DNA of 64,000 nucleotides. Source: CAYMKE01 sp964345135. Its GTDB lineage: Bacteria > Bacteroidota > Bacteroidia > Bacteroidales > JBBRXJ01. The DNA lies in NCBI GenBank assembly GCA_964345135.1, contig CAYFQI010000001.1, positions 1 to 64,000 on the forward strand, read 5' to 3'. A model generated the notes under the pieces. The model was not told the origin of the DNA and made no database searches. It was given only the letters and a program-made list of their open reading frames with translations. The position numbers and the translations under genes are program-made. The stretch's first letter is position 1. Each line of letters opens with the position of its first letter. Positions 16,674-26,700 of the stretch are shown one piece after another.

Positions 16674-19600
16674 TCGCTGGCCCTTTCTATTCGTTTGGTA
16701 TTGTATTGTGTTTCCTTCAGGGTTTTCAATCCCCGTTCGGTTTCAATCATCCTGCGTACCAGTTTTCCTTCTGCATTGTACTGGTAGAATACGCCAAAGT
16801 GCTGGTCATCAAACTGTGTAATCAGCCTGTAGTTATTTACATCATATACATAACAGGTCGCGGAGGCATCATAAGGCTGGAACCTGAGGTCATCAATGAA
16901 CACCTTTTCTCCTTGTGCAATGTTATATTCCAATCCAATGGTAATGTTATCATTGAGCATGGCCATGTTTTCCCAATCTTTAATATACGCCCGGTATAAT
17001 GTCCATTTACCTGTAGATGCAATTTTTTCAAACGGTGCTGTCACATTGTTGTTAATGACCACCTGGAATCCGGCCTCGCTATTTTCCATGGAATAACCCC
17101 GTGCATCTTCATTGCACAACCATACTTTGACCATGGCTCCTTCGTCCATGAGATGCTGATTCATTTTCAGGCCATGTGAAGAGGCCACCAGGTTTGTTCC
17201 CATGTATTGATTCATGTCCAGGCATTTGTTCCCGGAGTGGGCATTTGCTTTTGTTACAGCATTCGTGTTGTTTTCAAAATCGTCAAAATAAATGGATGAA
17301 TAGGCTGCATTTTTGGCCGTAATCACCGGGAAATATCCCTGGTAACCATAGCGCGCGGCACTATAAATGTTTAATACATCATATTCTTCCAAGGGATTCC
17401 CCTGGGGTGAATATTTGGTGATGGTAGCTGTTTTAAGCCATTCAGGATCGGGTGTTGCCTGCCAGTCAAACATCGTGAAATCTTCAATAATACCACCATT
17501 ATAAATCCTGTTTTCAGGGTTATTGGCAGAGGTAACATTGCCGGCATTAAAAATATAGGTTGCCTGGGGCCTCCATACTTCATTTAATGTAGCTTGTTGA
17601 TCGAGATCAACCCCGTATTCATGAAGAATTGATACATTGTCTCCTGTAAACCAGTTATTCCTATATGTCGTTGCACTGGCAGAGATCACTGCATTGGTGG
17701 AAATGGCATCAGCATTCCACTCGCTATTGGCGCTATGAATGATGCTGTCGAACCAATGCCCCTTTCCATACGTGGTGAATGACATGGCTTGTTCGCTTAA
17801 CCGGTTGGCATACGACATGTTTTCGGATTTTGGCCCCAGCTCCGGGTATATCATATCTGCCGGGATGGTAACATTGTTAATACTTCCATCATGTTTGTCA
17901 TCTCCTCTATTGCTTTTGACAAGGGTTACATCGTGGTAGCTGTCAAATGTTTTGGTAACAATGGGTTTTCCGTTTGCCGGGTTGAATGCAACATGTTCCG
18001 TGCTTGTTATGCCGCCATCAACGAAGTTGGTTATTTTTTTGGTGACCGCGGGGTAGCTGACTACCTTGGAGGTGATGTGTGAACTGATGCTCTTATCCTG
18101 GAATACAAATGATGGTGCAGCCCCAATGGTAATCGTGGGTACCACGGTACTAAACAAAATATTGATATCGAGTTCAAGTTCAATATCCAATAGCCTGTCT
18201 GTTACGGCCCGCATTTCCATGGTCACCTTTTCTTCTTTACCGGGGTTTTCTTTGGTGATGGAGAATTGTTTACTGGTATCATCGTACCTAAGCAAGGGCA
18301 TCTGTTCGTTTTCAAAGTCAAAATAATCATACAATGTATAAGAGACCAGTTTGTCTTCATTGTTTCCACGTGCATATACGCCGGAATAGTTGGATGTTTT
18401 ATGTGGTTTGCCATGCATATTCCTGTTTACAAACCGGAATCCTTGTGTTAACCAGTATTTTTCCAATAACAGGTTGAAAAACGAGGTATATATCGGCACT
18501 TTCACTTTCACATCACTAATCCCTGTCGTTTTCACAACGAGTGGATACTTTTTGACTGTATTGAATTCATATACTGTATGGCCGGTATTGCTTTTGCCTG
18601 TATGAATATTTTGCTGGATGACTCTGGAGTACCCGATGGAAGGCCCGGGTAAAACGCTTTCGCCCAATGGCCCCTGCATTTTTTTCTTGTCTTCCCCGGA
18701 TATGATCCGTCCAATAAATTTTTGTGATTTTCTTTGGAGTAATTGAACCAATGCATTTTCTTCATGCCCTGCTCCCGGTTCATTCGTGGCCACTCCACTG
18801 CTTAACCCGTTTTCAAGTTCATAAATATATTCACTGCCATAGAGTTTTGCTTTGCCGTCATGCATGCCATCATCATACATCAGCAATCGTTTCACCCTGA
18901 TGCCGCCGCCTTTTTTGGATTTCAACACGGGAATACGAAGGTATGAAAACGGGTAGTTGATGTCTTTGCACACGTCATTTTTCTTTGGTGCACCATCAAA
19001 CAGATGTTTGGATACTTCCAGGATACTTTCTGCAGCTAAAGAACCTGCATGAAGATTTCCAATTCCATAATCTTCCTGTTCTATCATATCTTCATAATCT
19101 GCCTGAATATCATTTTCCAGTTTATTTTTTTTAGAGTAATCGCAGTCACAGTTATTGCCCTTTAACATGCCATCTATATTATTTGATACATATTCATAAC
19201 ATAATCGTTTGGGGGTGTTTTCGCGATTGACACCGGAATAGAAATTACTGTACACCTCTTCCATGGCGCGTCCGTCTCCAAGCCTCAGGTAAATTGAATT
19301 TTCGGCTTCATCATACCCTACCTCATTCACCGAGGTAAACCCGGAGATATATTCGGATTCGCAATGGTTAAAGCCTGCAGTCCGGTTGCCCATCAATGAA
19401 TATAAAAACTTAAAATAAATATGGTGAGGAGGCAGTTCTCCTTTGTCTGCAAGAAAATATTCTTCCAGGACATCGACATAATCTTTTATATCATCTGTTT
19501 CAGTGATCCCGATGCTGTTGAGGTCAAGATAAAATTTATTGTCGTCTGGTTTATAACTGTCAGATGAGATGTCCTGCATGAGGGGCGCCATAACCAGAGC

Positions 19601-22600
19601 TTTTTTATCCTGTACATAGGCATAGTCTTTTTGCTCGTATTGAATATGAATTTCACCTCCTGATGGAAGTGTTATTTTCTTGAGGTTCCAGGCAGCTGCA
19701 TCAAACACGGGTTGTTCACCCTGGTATACCCAGGGGATATGATTTTCATGACGGGTATCTCCATTGGCCTGGTAATTCCCCCACATATCCAATGCATACG
19801 GGGTATAAGGAGGGTTCTGATTAACATCACCAACAGGCGGGCTTGTTTCATCTGTACCATTAAACGATGTTAAAAATTCATTGATCCCGGGGTATTTACT
19901 CGCGATATTGTTGGAGTAATTAGAAGGATATCTATAGTCAAACTGGTAAGGAGCTATTTTCCCGCGTACAATGCCTTCATTTTCAAACCACACTTTTTTT
20001 AAGGTGAGTTTCCCGGCACCATTTTCGGCATTGGGCAGGCCGGCACATAATGAATTTGTATATTCAAAATGGACGGTTTGTAAAGGTTTGGAGAAGTCTT
20101 TTTTGGAATAGACTACTATTTTTTCCAGTTTTTCCAATGATTGTCCGGCATTTTTTAAATTATTATTTTTAGCAGCCGGATCGATTATATTGCCACTCCG
20201 ATCTGTTGTATATTGAACAGCGCCATACGAATCTTTCCTTGGCTCGCCTGAACCGACTAAGTTGTTTTTTTCTTCTCCTGTGAATTCACTGTAATGTGAG
20301 GGGATTGATTTGTTTGTCACGAAAAAAGCCACATGCGATTTTGTTTCAATGGTTTTCAGGTAATACACTTGTTTCTCTCCTGTCATCACTGTTCCCATGT
20401 CATCGGTTTTATCTGCCAGGTTTCCTTCATTATAATTCATGCCATAATAAGGGGTCCTGTAGCGATACCATTCTCCCGGATTTGTTTCTGTTGACTCCCA
20501 TTGCCTGTAATGGAACTGGGTCCACCCGCCAATGTCATGTTCATCCGGCCCATCATCCCCAACATCTATGTAATCATGGGTTACGATTTGAGTTAAAAGG
20601 TAATTCATGGCATATGGGTTGTCGCGTTTTTCGCCCGTTACTATTGTATTGTCTAATATATCAGTGTCTGCATATAATCTCTGACGTAAGATATAATTGT
20701 TATCAATGGTGGGTGACAAGCTGTTGTCCATTCCGATAGAAACATTGGTTTCATTCCTGGTAAAAACAGGCAGGCCATACACATAATTCATCCCGTTTTC
20801 ACTGGTTATGGAAAATTCGCCGATTAAGTCATCGTATTTGTCAGAAAGACTGTTCCACGTGGTATTCTTTTTGTTAAATCGAATACCTAAATCTATTTTA
20901 ATATCATTTATTAAATTGAAATCAATATACGAAGAACGTTGGGTTGAATACCCGGTAAGTTCGTTTAATCCAACTGTTGCCTCATTTGGAGACAACCATA
21001 GATCTGTATTAAATCCTGCTTGTGCAGCTTCATTACCATTGGAATATTCAACATTACCGCCCATATCATTGGTAAAGCGGAAAAACCCTTTTGATTTTAA
21101 AGAATTGTCCTGCTCAAACTGGGATACGTTTGATAAAGGACTAACACTAATGGGGTTATACCAATCTCTTAATTTCGTGGTTTGATTTCCGAATCCGAAA
21201 TCAAACCCGACCTGGAAGGTTCCCCCAACACCCAGCTCAAGGCCACCCTTGGTAATGACCTGCTTGCTGAATTCAAAATTCGGGTAATAATGCCCCTGTT
21301 TTTTATAATGGTATGAAAATCCACCCATCATTTGTTCTCCTGTTACAACAAAATTGTCTGGTGCAGAAAAAGGGATGCTTAAATATTTGTCATTGCGTTG
21401 GTACCCTGTCTGCCGTTCTACCATGTAATCGGAAATTACATCATCGTGATAATCGCTGTTATCTATTGGTTTAAAATCCTGATGCTCTTCATTATCCGGA
21501 TTGTAGAGAAATCCATATGCTTCCAGGTTCATTTTTGCTTTATTTACCTGGATGTTGTAATTTCCAGTAAACCCTGCTTCTATTCCAATCGGCGCGAAAA
21601 CATTGGCTTGCACTGAAATGCTACGGTCCAATACTTTGCCCCTGTATGTTCCGACAGTAAATGGCATGCCTCTGCATATATATGTTTCGACCGAGTAATA
21701 ACTCGGGGCATTCATGGACATATAGCCTTTAACAGCTTTTGCATCACTTATTAAACCTCTTAATTTTTTTCTTGTTGTCTTTTTTTTCTGATCATCCATT
21801 TCATGGGCTTTCTTCTGTTCATTTTGGTCGTTATCGTTTTTTTCAGCGACTAATTTTCCAAGAATAGACAATACATCCACACTTGGTTTTAGGCTGGATA
21901 TTCCACCTGATCCGCCCTGCATGTTAAGACCTCCATACCCTTTCACGTCAATGCCAAAGCCATACGTTTTAAAAAACCCTTTGTAATTATTGAAGCGTAC
22001 GGATTTGCTGAGTTTCAACGCCCCCAATGATTTCCCTCTATCTGAAAGTCTGTCAAAATTTTTTTCTCCCATATAGGATTTATCATCGCTTTTATATTTA
22101 TTGTCATTACTATTTTTTTGAGCTTTTTTATATATTTCAGACTGTGTCATTTTGTTTTTGCCCGCGCCTTTATCTTTTGAAAATAACTCGAGTTTCCCAT
22201 CTACTTTGGCAGAGACAGACCAGTTGGGTTTTGTTTTGTTGTATTTTGTCACATCAGAAGCATTGTAATCATCAGGGTATCCTGCTTTGCTGCGATTGAT
22301 GGCCCCGGGGTTTAATGTCCACCCGTACCCAACCCAGGAAGCTTCTTCTTCCGGAGACACACCACTATGATAGGATAATGAAAGGGCGTATCCTCCTCCA
22401 TCGGGGCCGGGTATGTTGACTACCGGGAGGTTGTAGGTAAAGTCGCCGGAAAAAATATCGACCATATCGGTCGTGGCAACAGGCTCAAATGAGCTGAATT
22501 CAGGGGAGTTAGGCCCGGATGTCAATGCAAGGGCTACGGTTGGGGAAACCACCGTGTTTAAAATACTCAATGCCGTAATGATGGCAAAAATTTTAATTAT

Positions 22601-22627
22601 TTGTTTCTTTTTAATCATAATTTCCAA
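16670..22627 (-). CDS. Giant secreted SpvB/TcB-like N-terminal RHS protein
   Basis: A 1985-residue protein with a signal sequence (alternative start MIKKKQ at 22618). Residues about 38-108 hold the hallmark of Bacteroidota SpvB/TcB-like RHS proteins: GPNSPEFSSFEPV, DIFSGDFTYNLPV, PGPDGGGYALSLSYHSG, EEEASWVGYGWTLNPG. A long beta-rich shell follows. About 1775-1895 is a carbohydrate-binding-module-like jelly roll (YFDDFENN ... VFIDDLRFQPYDA), and the end is YD-like (YQYNAEGKLVRR). It lacks the RHS core and a toxin domain, so it looks like the shell part only. Its first codons overlap the lipoprotein gene by 13 bp and its end overlaps the LolA-like gene by 4 bp. In Tc toxins the SpvB part belongs to TcB, which forms the cocoon with TcC; by analogy this protein may pair with the two downstream giants. 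Confidence 0.92.
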   Translation of the reverse strand: MEIMIKKKQIIKIFAIITALSILNTVVSPTVALALTSGPNSPEFSSFEPVATTDMVDIFSGDFTYNLPVVNIPGPDGGGYALSLSYHSGVSPEEEASWVGYGWTLNPGAINRSKAGYPDDYNASDVTKYNKTKPNWSVSAKVDGKLELFSKDKGAGKNKMTQSEIYKKAQKNSNDNKYKSDDKSYMGEKNFDRLSDRGKSLGALKLSKSVRFNNYKGFFKTYGFGIDVKGYGGLNMQGGSGGISSLKPSVDVLSILGKLVAEKNDNDQNEQKKAHEMDDQKKKTTRKKLRGLISDAKAVKGYMSMNAPSYYSVETYICRGMPFTVGTYRGKVLDRSISVQANVFAPIGIEAGFTGNYNIQVNKAKMNLEAYGFLYNPDNEEHQDFKPIDNSDYHDDVISDYMVERQTGYQRNDKYLSIPFSAPDNFVVTGEQMMGGFSYHYKKQGHYYPNFEFSKQVITKGGLELGVGGTFQVGFDFGFGNQTTKLRDWYNPISVSPLSNVSQFEQDNSLKSKGFFRFTNDMGGNVEYSNGNEAAQAGFNTDLWLSPNEATVGLNELTGYSTQRSSYIDFNLINDIKIDLGIRFNKKNTTWNSLSDKYDDLIGEFSITSENGMNYVYGLPVFTRNETNVSIGMDNSLSPTIDNNYILRQRLYADTDILDNTIVTGEKRDNPYAMNYLLTQIVTHDYIDVGDDGPDEHDIGGWTQFHYRQWESTETNPGEWYRYRTPYYGMNYNEGNLADKTDDMGTVMTGEKQVYYLKTIETKSHVAFFVTNKSIPSHYSEFTGEEKNNLVGSGEPRKDSYGAVQYTTDRSGNIIDPAAKNNNLKNAGQSLEKLEKIVVYSKKDFSKPLQTVHFEYTNSLCAGLPNAENGAGKLTLKKVWFENEGIVRGKIAPYQFDYRYPSNYSNNIASKYPGINEFLTSFNGTDETSPPVGDVNQNPPYTPYALDMWGNYQANGDTRHENHIPWVYQGEQPVFDAAAWNLKKITLPSGGEIHIQYEQKDYAYVQDKKALVMAPLMQDISSDSYKPDDNKFYLDLNSIGITETDDIKDYVDVLEEYFLADKGELPPHHIYFKFLYSLMGNRTAGFNHCESEYISGFTSVNEVGYDEAENSIYLRLGDGRAMEEVYSNFYSGVNRENTPKRLCYEYVSNNIDGMLKGNNCDCDYSKKNKLENDIQADYEDMIEQEDYGIGNLHAGSLAAESILEVSKHLFDGAPKKNDVCKDINYPFSYLRIPVLKSKKGGGIRVKRLLMYDDGMHDGKAKLYGSEYIYELENGLSSGVATNEPGAGHEENALVQLLQRKSQKFIGRIISGEDKKKMQGPLGESVLPGPSIGYSRVIQQNIHTGKSNTGHTVYEFNTVKKYPLVVKTTGISDVKVKVPIYTSFFNLLLEKYWLTQGFRFVNRNMHGKPHKTSNYSGVYARGNNEDKLVSYTLYDYFDFENEQMPLLRYDDTSKQFSITKENPGKEEKVTMEMRAVTDRLLDIELELDINILFSTVVPTITIGAAPSFVFQDKSISSHITSKVVSYPAVTKKITNFVDGGITSTEHVAFNPANGKPIVTKTFDSYHDVTLVKSNRGDDKHDGSINNVTIPADMIYPELGPKSENMSYANRLSEQAMSFTTYGKGHWFDSIIHSANSEWNADAISTNAVISASATTYRNNWFTGDNVSILHEYGVDLDQQATLNEVWRPQATYIFNAGNVTSANNPENRIYNGGIIEDFTMFDWQATPDPEWLKTATITKYSPQGNPLEEYDVLNIYSAARYGYQGYFPVITAKNAAYSSIYFDDFENNTNAVTKANAHSGNKCLDMNQYMGTNLVASSHGLKMNQHLMDEGAMVKVWLCNEDARGYSMENSEAGFQVVINNNVTAPFEKIASTGKWTLYRAYIKDWENMAMLNDNITIGLEYNIAQGEKVFIDDLRFQPYDASATCYVYDVNNYRLITQFDDQHFGVFYQYNAEGKLVRRMIETERGLKTLKETQYNTKRIERASE

Positions 22628-23250
22628 AACTTTATAGCCGGTATGTTATCAATTTCTTTTTTATTAAATACAAAATGATTGATGCCTGTTGAAAATATCT
22701 CATCATCAAATTTTAGTGTTAGCTTATCTGCCTCCATCAATTCGTTCTTTTTGTTCTCCGGTGAAAACACGACAATGATATTTCTTGATGTACTCATGCC
22801 ATAGGTGTTTTCCAGGTTCGTGAGCGTGGGAGGATATTCTTTTTTTCCTGTCATCAAAGAAAGGTATTCGCCCATGTAGAAGTTAAGCTGCCTGGCTCTT
22901 AGCTGAAACTCTTCTACTTCATGAATCTTATTGAACATGATGTCTTCATCTTTTTTCGCTGTGCCAATTTCAAGTATAAAGGTACGGGTGTACCGATAAT
23001 ATGCAAACAGGCTGTCTTTTTCCTGTTGAGAATATCCCGGATTCCTGCTGAGCTCCCTGTAAACCAATACTTCAGGCGGAAGGTATTTGGCCCGGATTTT
23101 AATATCACCGGTAATTCGTTCTTTCACCAGGCCGTTTTCAGGATCATTGATCCATTCATACATCTCCTGTTCCGAATGAAAATCTTTCGTGCATGACAAG
23201 CACATCATCATGCTGAACAAAAAAATGATTATGTTTTGTATGTTATTCAC
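22615..23250 (-). CDS. Putative lipoprotein in the giant cluster
   Basis: A 211-residue protein. A hydrophobic leader ends in MMMCLSC, with Cys20 as the likely lipidated residue. The mature part is charged and mostly helical (RELSRNPGYSQQEKDSLF, HEVEEFQLRARQLN). I recognise no family. It is locked between neighbours: 8 bp overlap with the OmpH/Skp-like gene before it and 13 bp overlap with the SpvB-like giant after it. Such coupling suggests equimolar production with the giant, for example as an outer-membrane anchor or assembly lipoprotein; this is inference. Confidence 0.85.
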   Translation of the reverse strand: MNNIQNIIIFLFSMMMCLSCTKDFHSEQEMYEWINDPENGLVKERITGDIKIRAKYLPPEVLVYRELSRNPGYSQQEKDSLFAYYRYTRTFILEIGTAKKDEDIMFNKIHEVEEFQLRARQLNFYMGEYLSLMTGKKEYPPTLTNLENTYGMSTSRNIIVVFSPENKKNELMEADKLTLKFDDEIFSTGINHFVFNKKEIDNIPAIKFWKL

Positions 23251-23776
23251 CTAAATAATATTTATTCAATCCTTCTAATACTTCATTTGTTAAATCCAAT
23301 GGTGGTGTGCCATACACAACCGTGCCTTTGTCCATCGTGCCAAAGATCATGTCGTAGCCCTGTTCGTCTCCGTATTGTTTCAGGTACGTATTGACCTGTT
23401 CCAATACTTCCATTGTCATTTCCACATCCAGGCCTTCTGCTTGTTTTTTTATTTTCTGGTTTAAAACATGCATGTTTTGCCTGAGGCGTCTTATTTTTTC
23501 TTTTTTATCCCGTTTTTCTGTTTTGGAATACGCAGCAGAATCAAGAATATAGTTATTAATTTCGAGCCTAAGTTCATTGCTCAATGTATCCATGGCAGAT
23601 TTCCATTCTGCCCGTTTTTGCTCATATTCTTTGCTTGCATCCTTCATGCCTGCATAATTTTCAAGCACTACTTCGGTTTTGATGTACCCGATTTTGGGGA
23701 CAGAAAGTTTGACCCATGCAGTAAAACCAATGCATCCCAAAATCAACACGATATAAATTATTTCCCTGTATTTCAT
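23243..23776 (-). CDS. OmpH/Skp-family periplasmic chaperone embedded in the giant cluster
   Basis: A 177-residue protein with one N-terminal membrane segment (about 5-25) and then the OmpH/Skp layout: PKIGYIKTEVVLENYAG, a long charged coiled coil (about 45-130), and a C-terminal GYDMIFGTMDKGTVVYG, LDLTNEVLEGLNKYY cap typical of Bacteroidota OmpH proteins. Skp family members form trimers that hold unfolded outer-membrane proteins in the periplasm. Here the gene overlaps the preceding 1915-residue giant by 4 bp and the lipoprotein gene by 8 bp, away from its usual bamA-lpxD context. That points to a dedicated chaperone for the giants. The N-terminal segment may stay uncleaved and tether it to the inner membrane. 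Confidence 0.88.
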   Translation of the reverse strand: MKYREIIYIVLILGCIGFTAWVKLSVPKIGYIKTEVVLENYAGMKDASKEYEQKRAEWKSAMDTLSNELRLEINNYILDSAAYSKTEKRDKKEKIRRLRQNMHVLNQKIKKQAEGLDVEMTMEVLEQVNTYLKQYGDEQGYDMIFGTMDKGTVVYGTPPLDLTNEVLEGLNKYYLGE

Positions 23777-26700
23777 TCTTTTACAATAAATTGTCCTTTA
23801 TAAATACTTGTTCCTGTTTCTGTTACAAATTGTATCTCAAATGTATAAATACCCGTTTCATCTATTTCAGATGTATTCCATTGCGGTATATTATTCATGA
23901 TTTCACACACCTCTGTACTGTTTTTAAATACTTTAAGATAATTCACAGAATCATCCGGGAATACTGTTTCCTGATCCGGGGTTGTTGTTTCATCGTTATC
24001 ATCATAGGTTATAGAAAAACGTGGGTTACTTAGAGACAATACAAAAGGATCGCCATTGCTAAATGAGACTTTAATATTGTTCTGGCAGGTAATCTCATTT
24101 TCAGGCTCTGCTTTGAATTTTAATATATCCCTATATACATCATATAAGTCTTTGTCAATAAGATGCTCTTCTTCTGTTCCATCCTCGCTTTCAACAATAA
24201 AATATACCTTGTAATACCCGGGTGGATCACTTAATGGAATAATATCTCCGTTTCCATCTGTGCAAAATTTGATTTTCCCGTATTTCGTGGTTGCATCTTC
24301 ATACACTTCAAGGTAATGGCATGCTTCCAGCATTTCGGGGGCCATGGGTTCGCCAAGTTTTGTGGAATTGTTCCCGGAGGTGTGGTATGGTTCACCCGGA
24401 ACAGCTGTAGAGCCTGTCAGTGCATAGGTTACCCCTCCGGGGCCGGTAGGGCTCACCAGGCTGAGCGTGTTGACTATAAAGGCTCCTTTAATGAATGCAA
24501 ATGCCTGTTGGTTGAAATCTGCCCAGGGAGTTATGCTAATGATATCGGGAATGGTGGAGTCGCCTTCCAAAGCATACACGGGCCTGGTTTTTTTCCATAT
24601 AGGTGCGATGTCTGAGCCATAGTCAAAGACTTTGATCGAGTCTTCTGGTTCATTATCCCAATGGCCTACACTCTGCCAGGTATTGTCCTGTTGTCTGTTG
24701 AAATAAAAATCGAGTTGAACAGAATCTTTTGTTATTTCGGATGCTGTTCCGTCATCCCTCCTGATCATGTGGAAATATTCCGGATTCACTGATTTGACGG
24801 TGGGTTCCCTGACTGATCTGTTAAATCCAAAATAATTCGGGTCTTTAGAAATCATGCTCACGTAATAGGTATGTGGATCCAATGGAGCGCTGGCAGCTTT
24901 GTTTTCAAGTTGTGTAACCGTCACCGGCCTGTAACGATACAATTCTCCTACAGGAAATTCATAAGGTGTATCGGGAGTCAGGTTCAGGTCTCTTGCAAGG
25001 AATCCACCGGTATCGCTTGTACTGACAAATCCTTCTATTCGTTTGATGGATGTGTTGTCATCATTCAACACATGCAGGATATTGGTATTGGTTTCTACCC
25101 TGTTGACATTGAGGTCCAATATGCCGTCTACTTTTACATTTTTAAACATTTCTTTGGTGTCGGTTCCGGCAGTGATCAACTCATGAAATGTTGTTTCTTC
25201 ATCGCCCCTGAAGCGCTGATAATTTCCAATCATGATTACTTTTCCTTCTGAAAGTGCGAATGCCTCATTGTCAACATTATTTGTCCAGTCCCTGGTCAGC
25301 CTGATTTCTCCTTTATTAAAAAAGGCTCCCTTCTTCTCTGTTTCCCGCCCGTATTCATTTAAAATATTTCCCTGCACGGTTAAATAGGTGTTTTCTCCAA
25401 TATTGATTTCTGTTCCAAAATTATTAAATGTTAACCCAATAGGATCGCCTGCACCCGGGCATTTTGAGGCAATAATAAATGCTTCATAATCCACGGCTTT
25501 GATTTCACTGGTAAACATGCCGCCGGTTTCCCTGCTTCCATGGTATATCTGTTGGCCAAGAGATTCCCATTTCAGTCCCTGCACATCCCAGCTGGCAACT
25601 TCCATTTCAGAAAGGTCTACCGGGATATCGCAACTATGCCTGTTCCACGACAAGCCGATATTAACCAATATACCATCTGCCACATTTTTCCTTAATGTCC
25701 AGTATTCACATTCGCTCACATGCTCAACGGGGGCTTGTGGCGTACCATACGATTGCTCATCGGCAATAAACTCTGCTGTATATTCAATGGATTCATTGAT
25801 AGTTGATGCTTTGGAAATACTAATGGGTTTATAAAACCTGTCTTTACCTACAGGAAATACAAAGTCGTGATTCCCGATCTTAGTGACAGGCCCGTTCACA
25901 TAACTGCTGTCAGATGCCCCGGAAACCTCAGTATCCAACTTAATGGTAAGTATGCTGTTGTCATCATTATACACGATACCATTTTCAAACATGATATAGT
26001 CTTCATTATTGGTTCCGATTGAAAGCGGAACAGTCAGGTATACATTGGAATGGCTGAATGTATGTACTTTTGATATTTCAAGTTTCCTGATAATATTGGC
26101 TCCATCTGTATTGGTTCCCCCGATATGTTGATCCGGTTCGCCAGATAACCTGACAATCCCACCATTGATTCCAAAGATGATGTCTGAATTGATTTCTATA
26201 TTGCCATTGTATTCATCAGTATGATAAGCAGAGGGGTATAGGTTGCCTGATCCTGTATTTTCAAATGATGCAAAGTCATTGTATATATCCGGCTGTCCTG
26301 TATTGGCAGCAGCAAGCGACCATTGGGCATTGCCGGTATTGATGAATGATACGGGGCCGTTGTAGGTATTGCCCCCGGCACACAATACATCATTATCCCC
26401 GGTTTGTTGAAGTACTGTTACACCATTGAATACAGAGCCATTTAAAACGATTTCGGATGCATTGGATACCAACAACCCGCTGTTGAATTCTGTTCCGGCA
26501 AAAAATACAGAGCTATTTCCCGTGGCATCATCGGGCTGTATGACTTTCATCGCGTTGGCGGTATCCCGCCCTGACGATTCAACAGTGCCACCCGTGAATG
26601 TAGCATCCTTGGTTACGATAAGTGAGTAAGTGCTGAGGTCTAATTCTCCGGAAAGCATGCAAATATTGGCAATGGTAATATCTTCCGGGAGTACGGGAAC

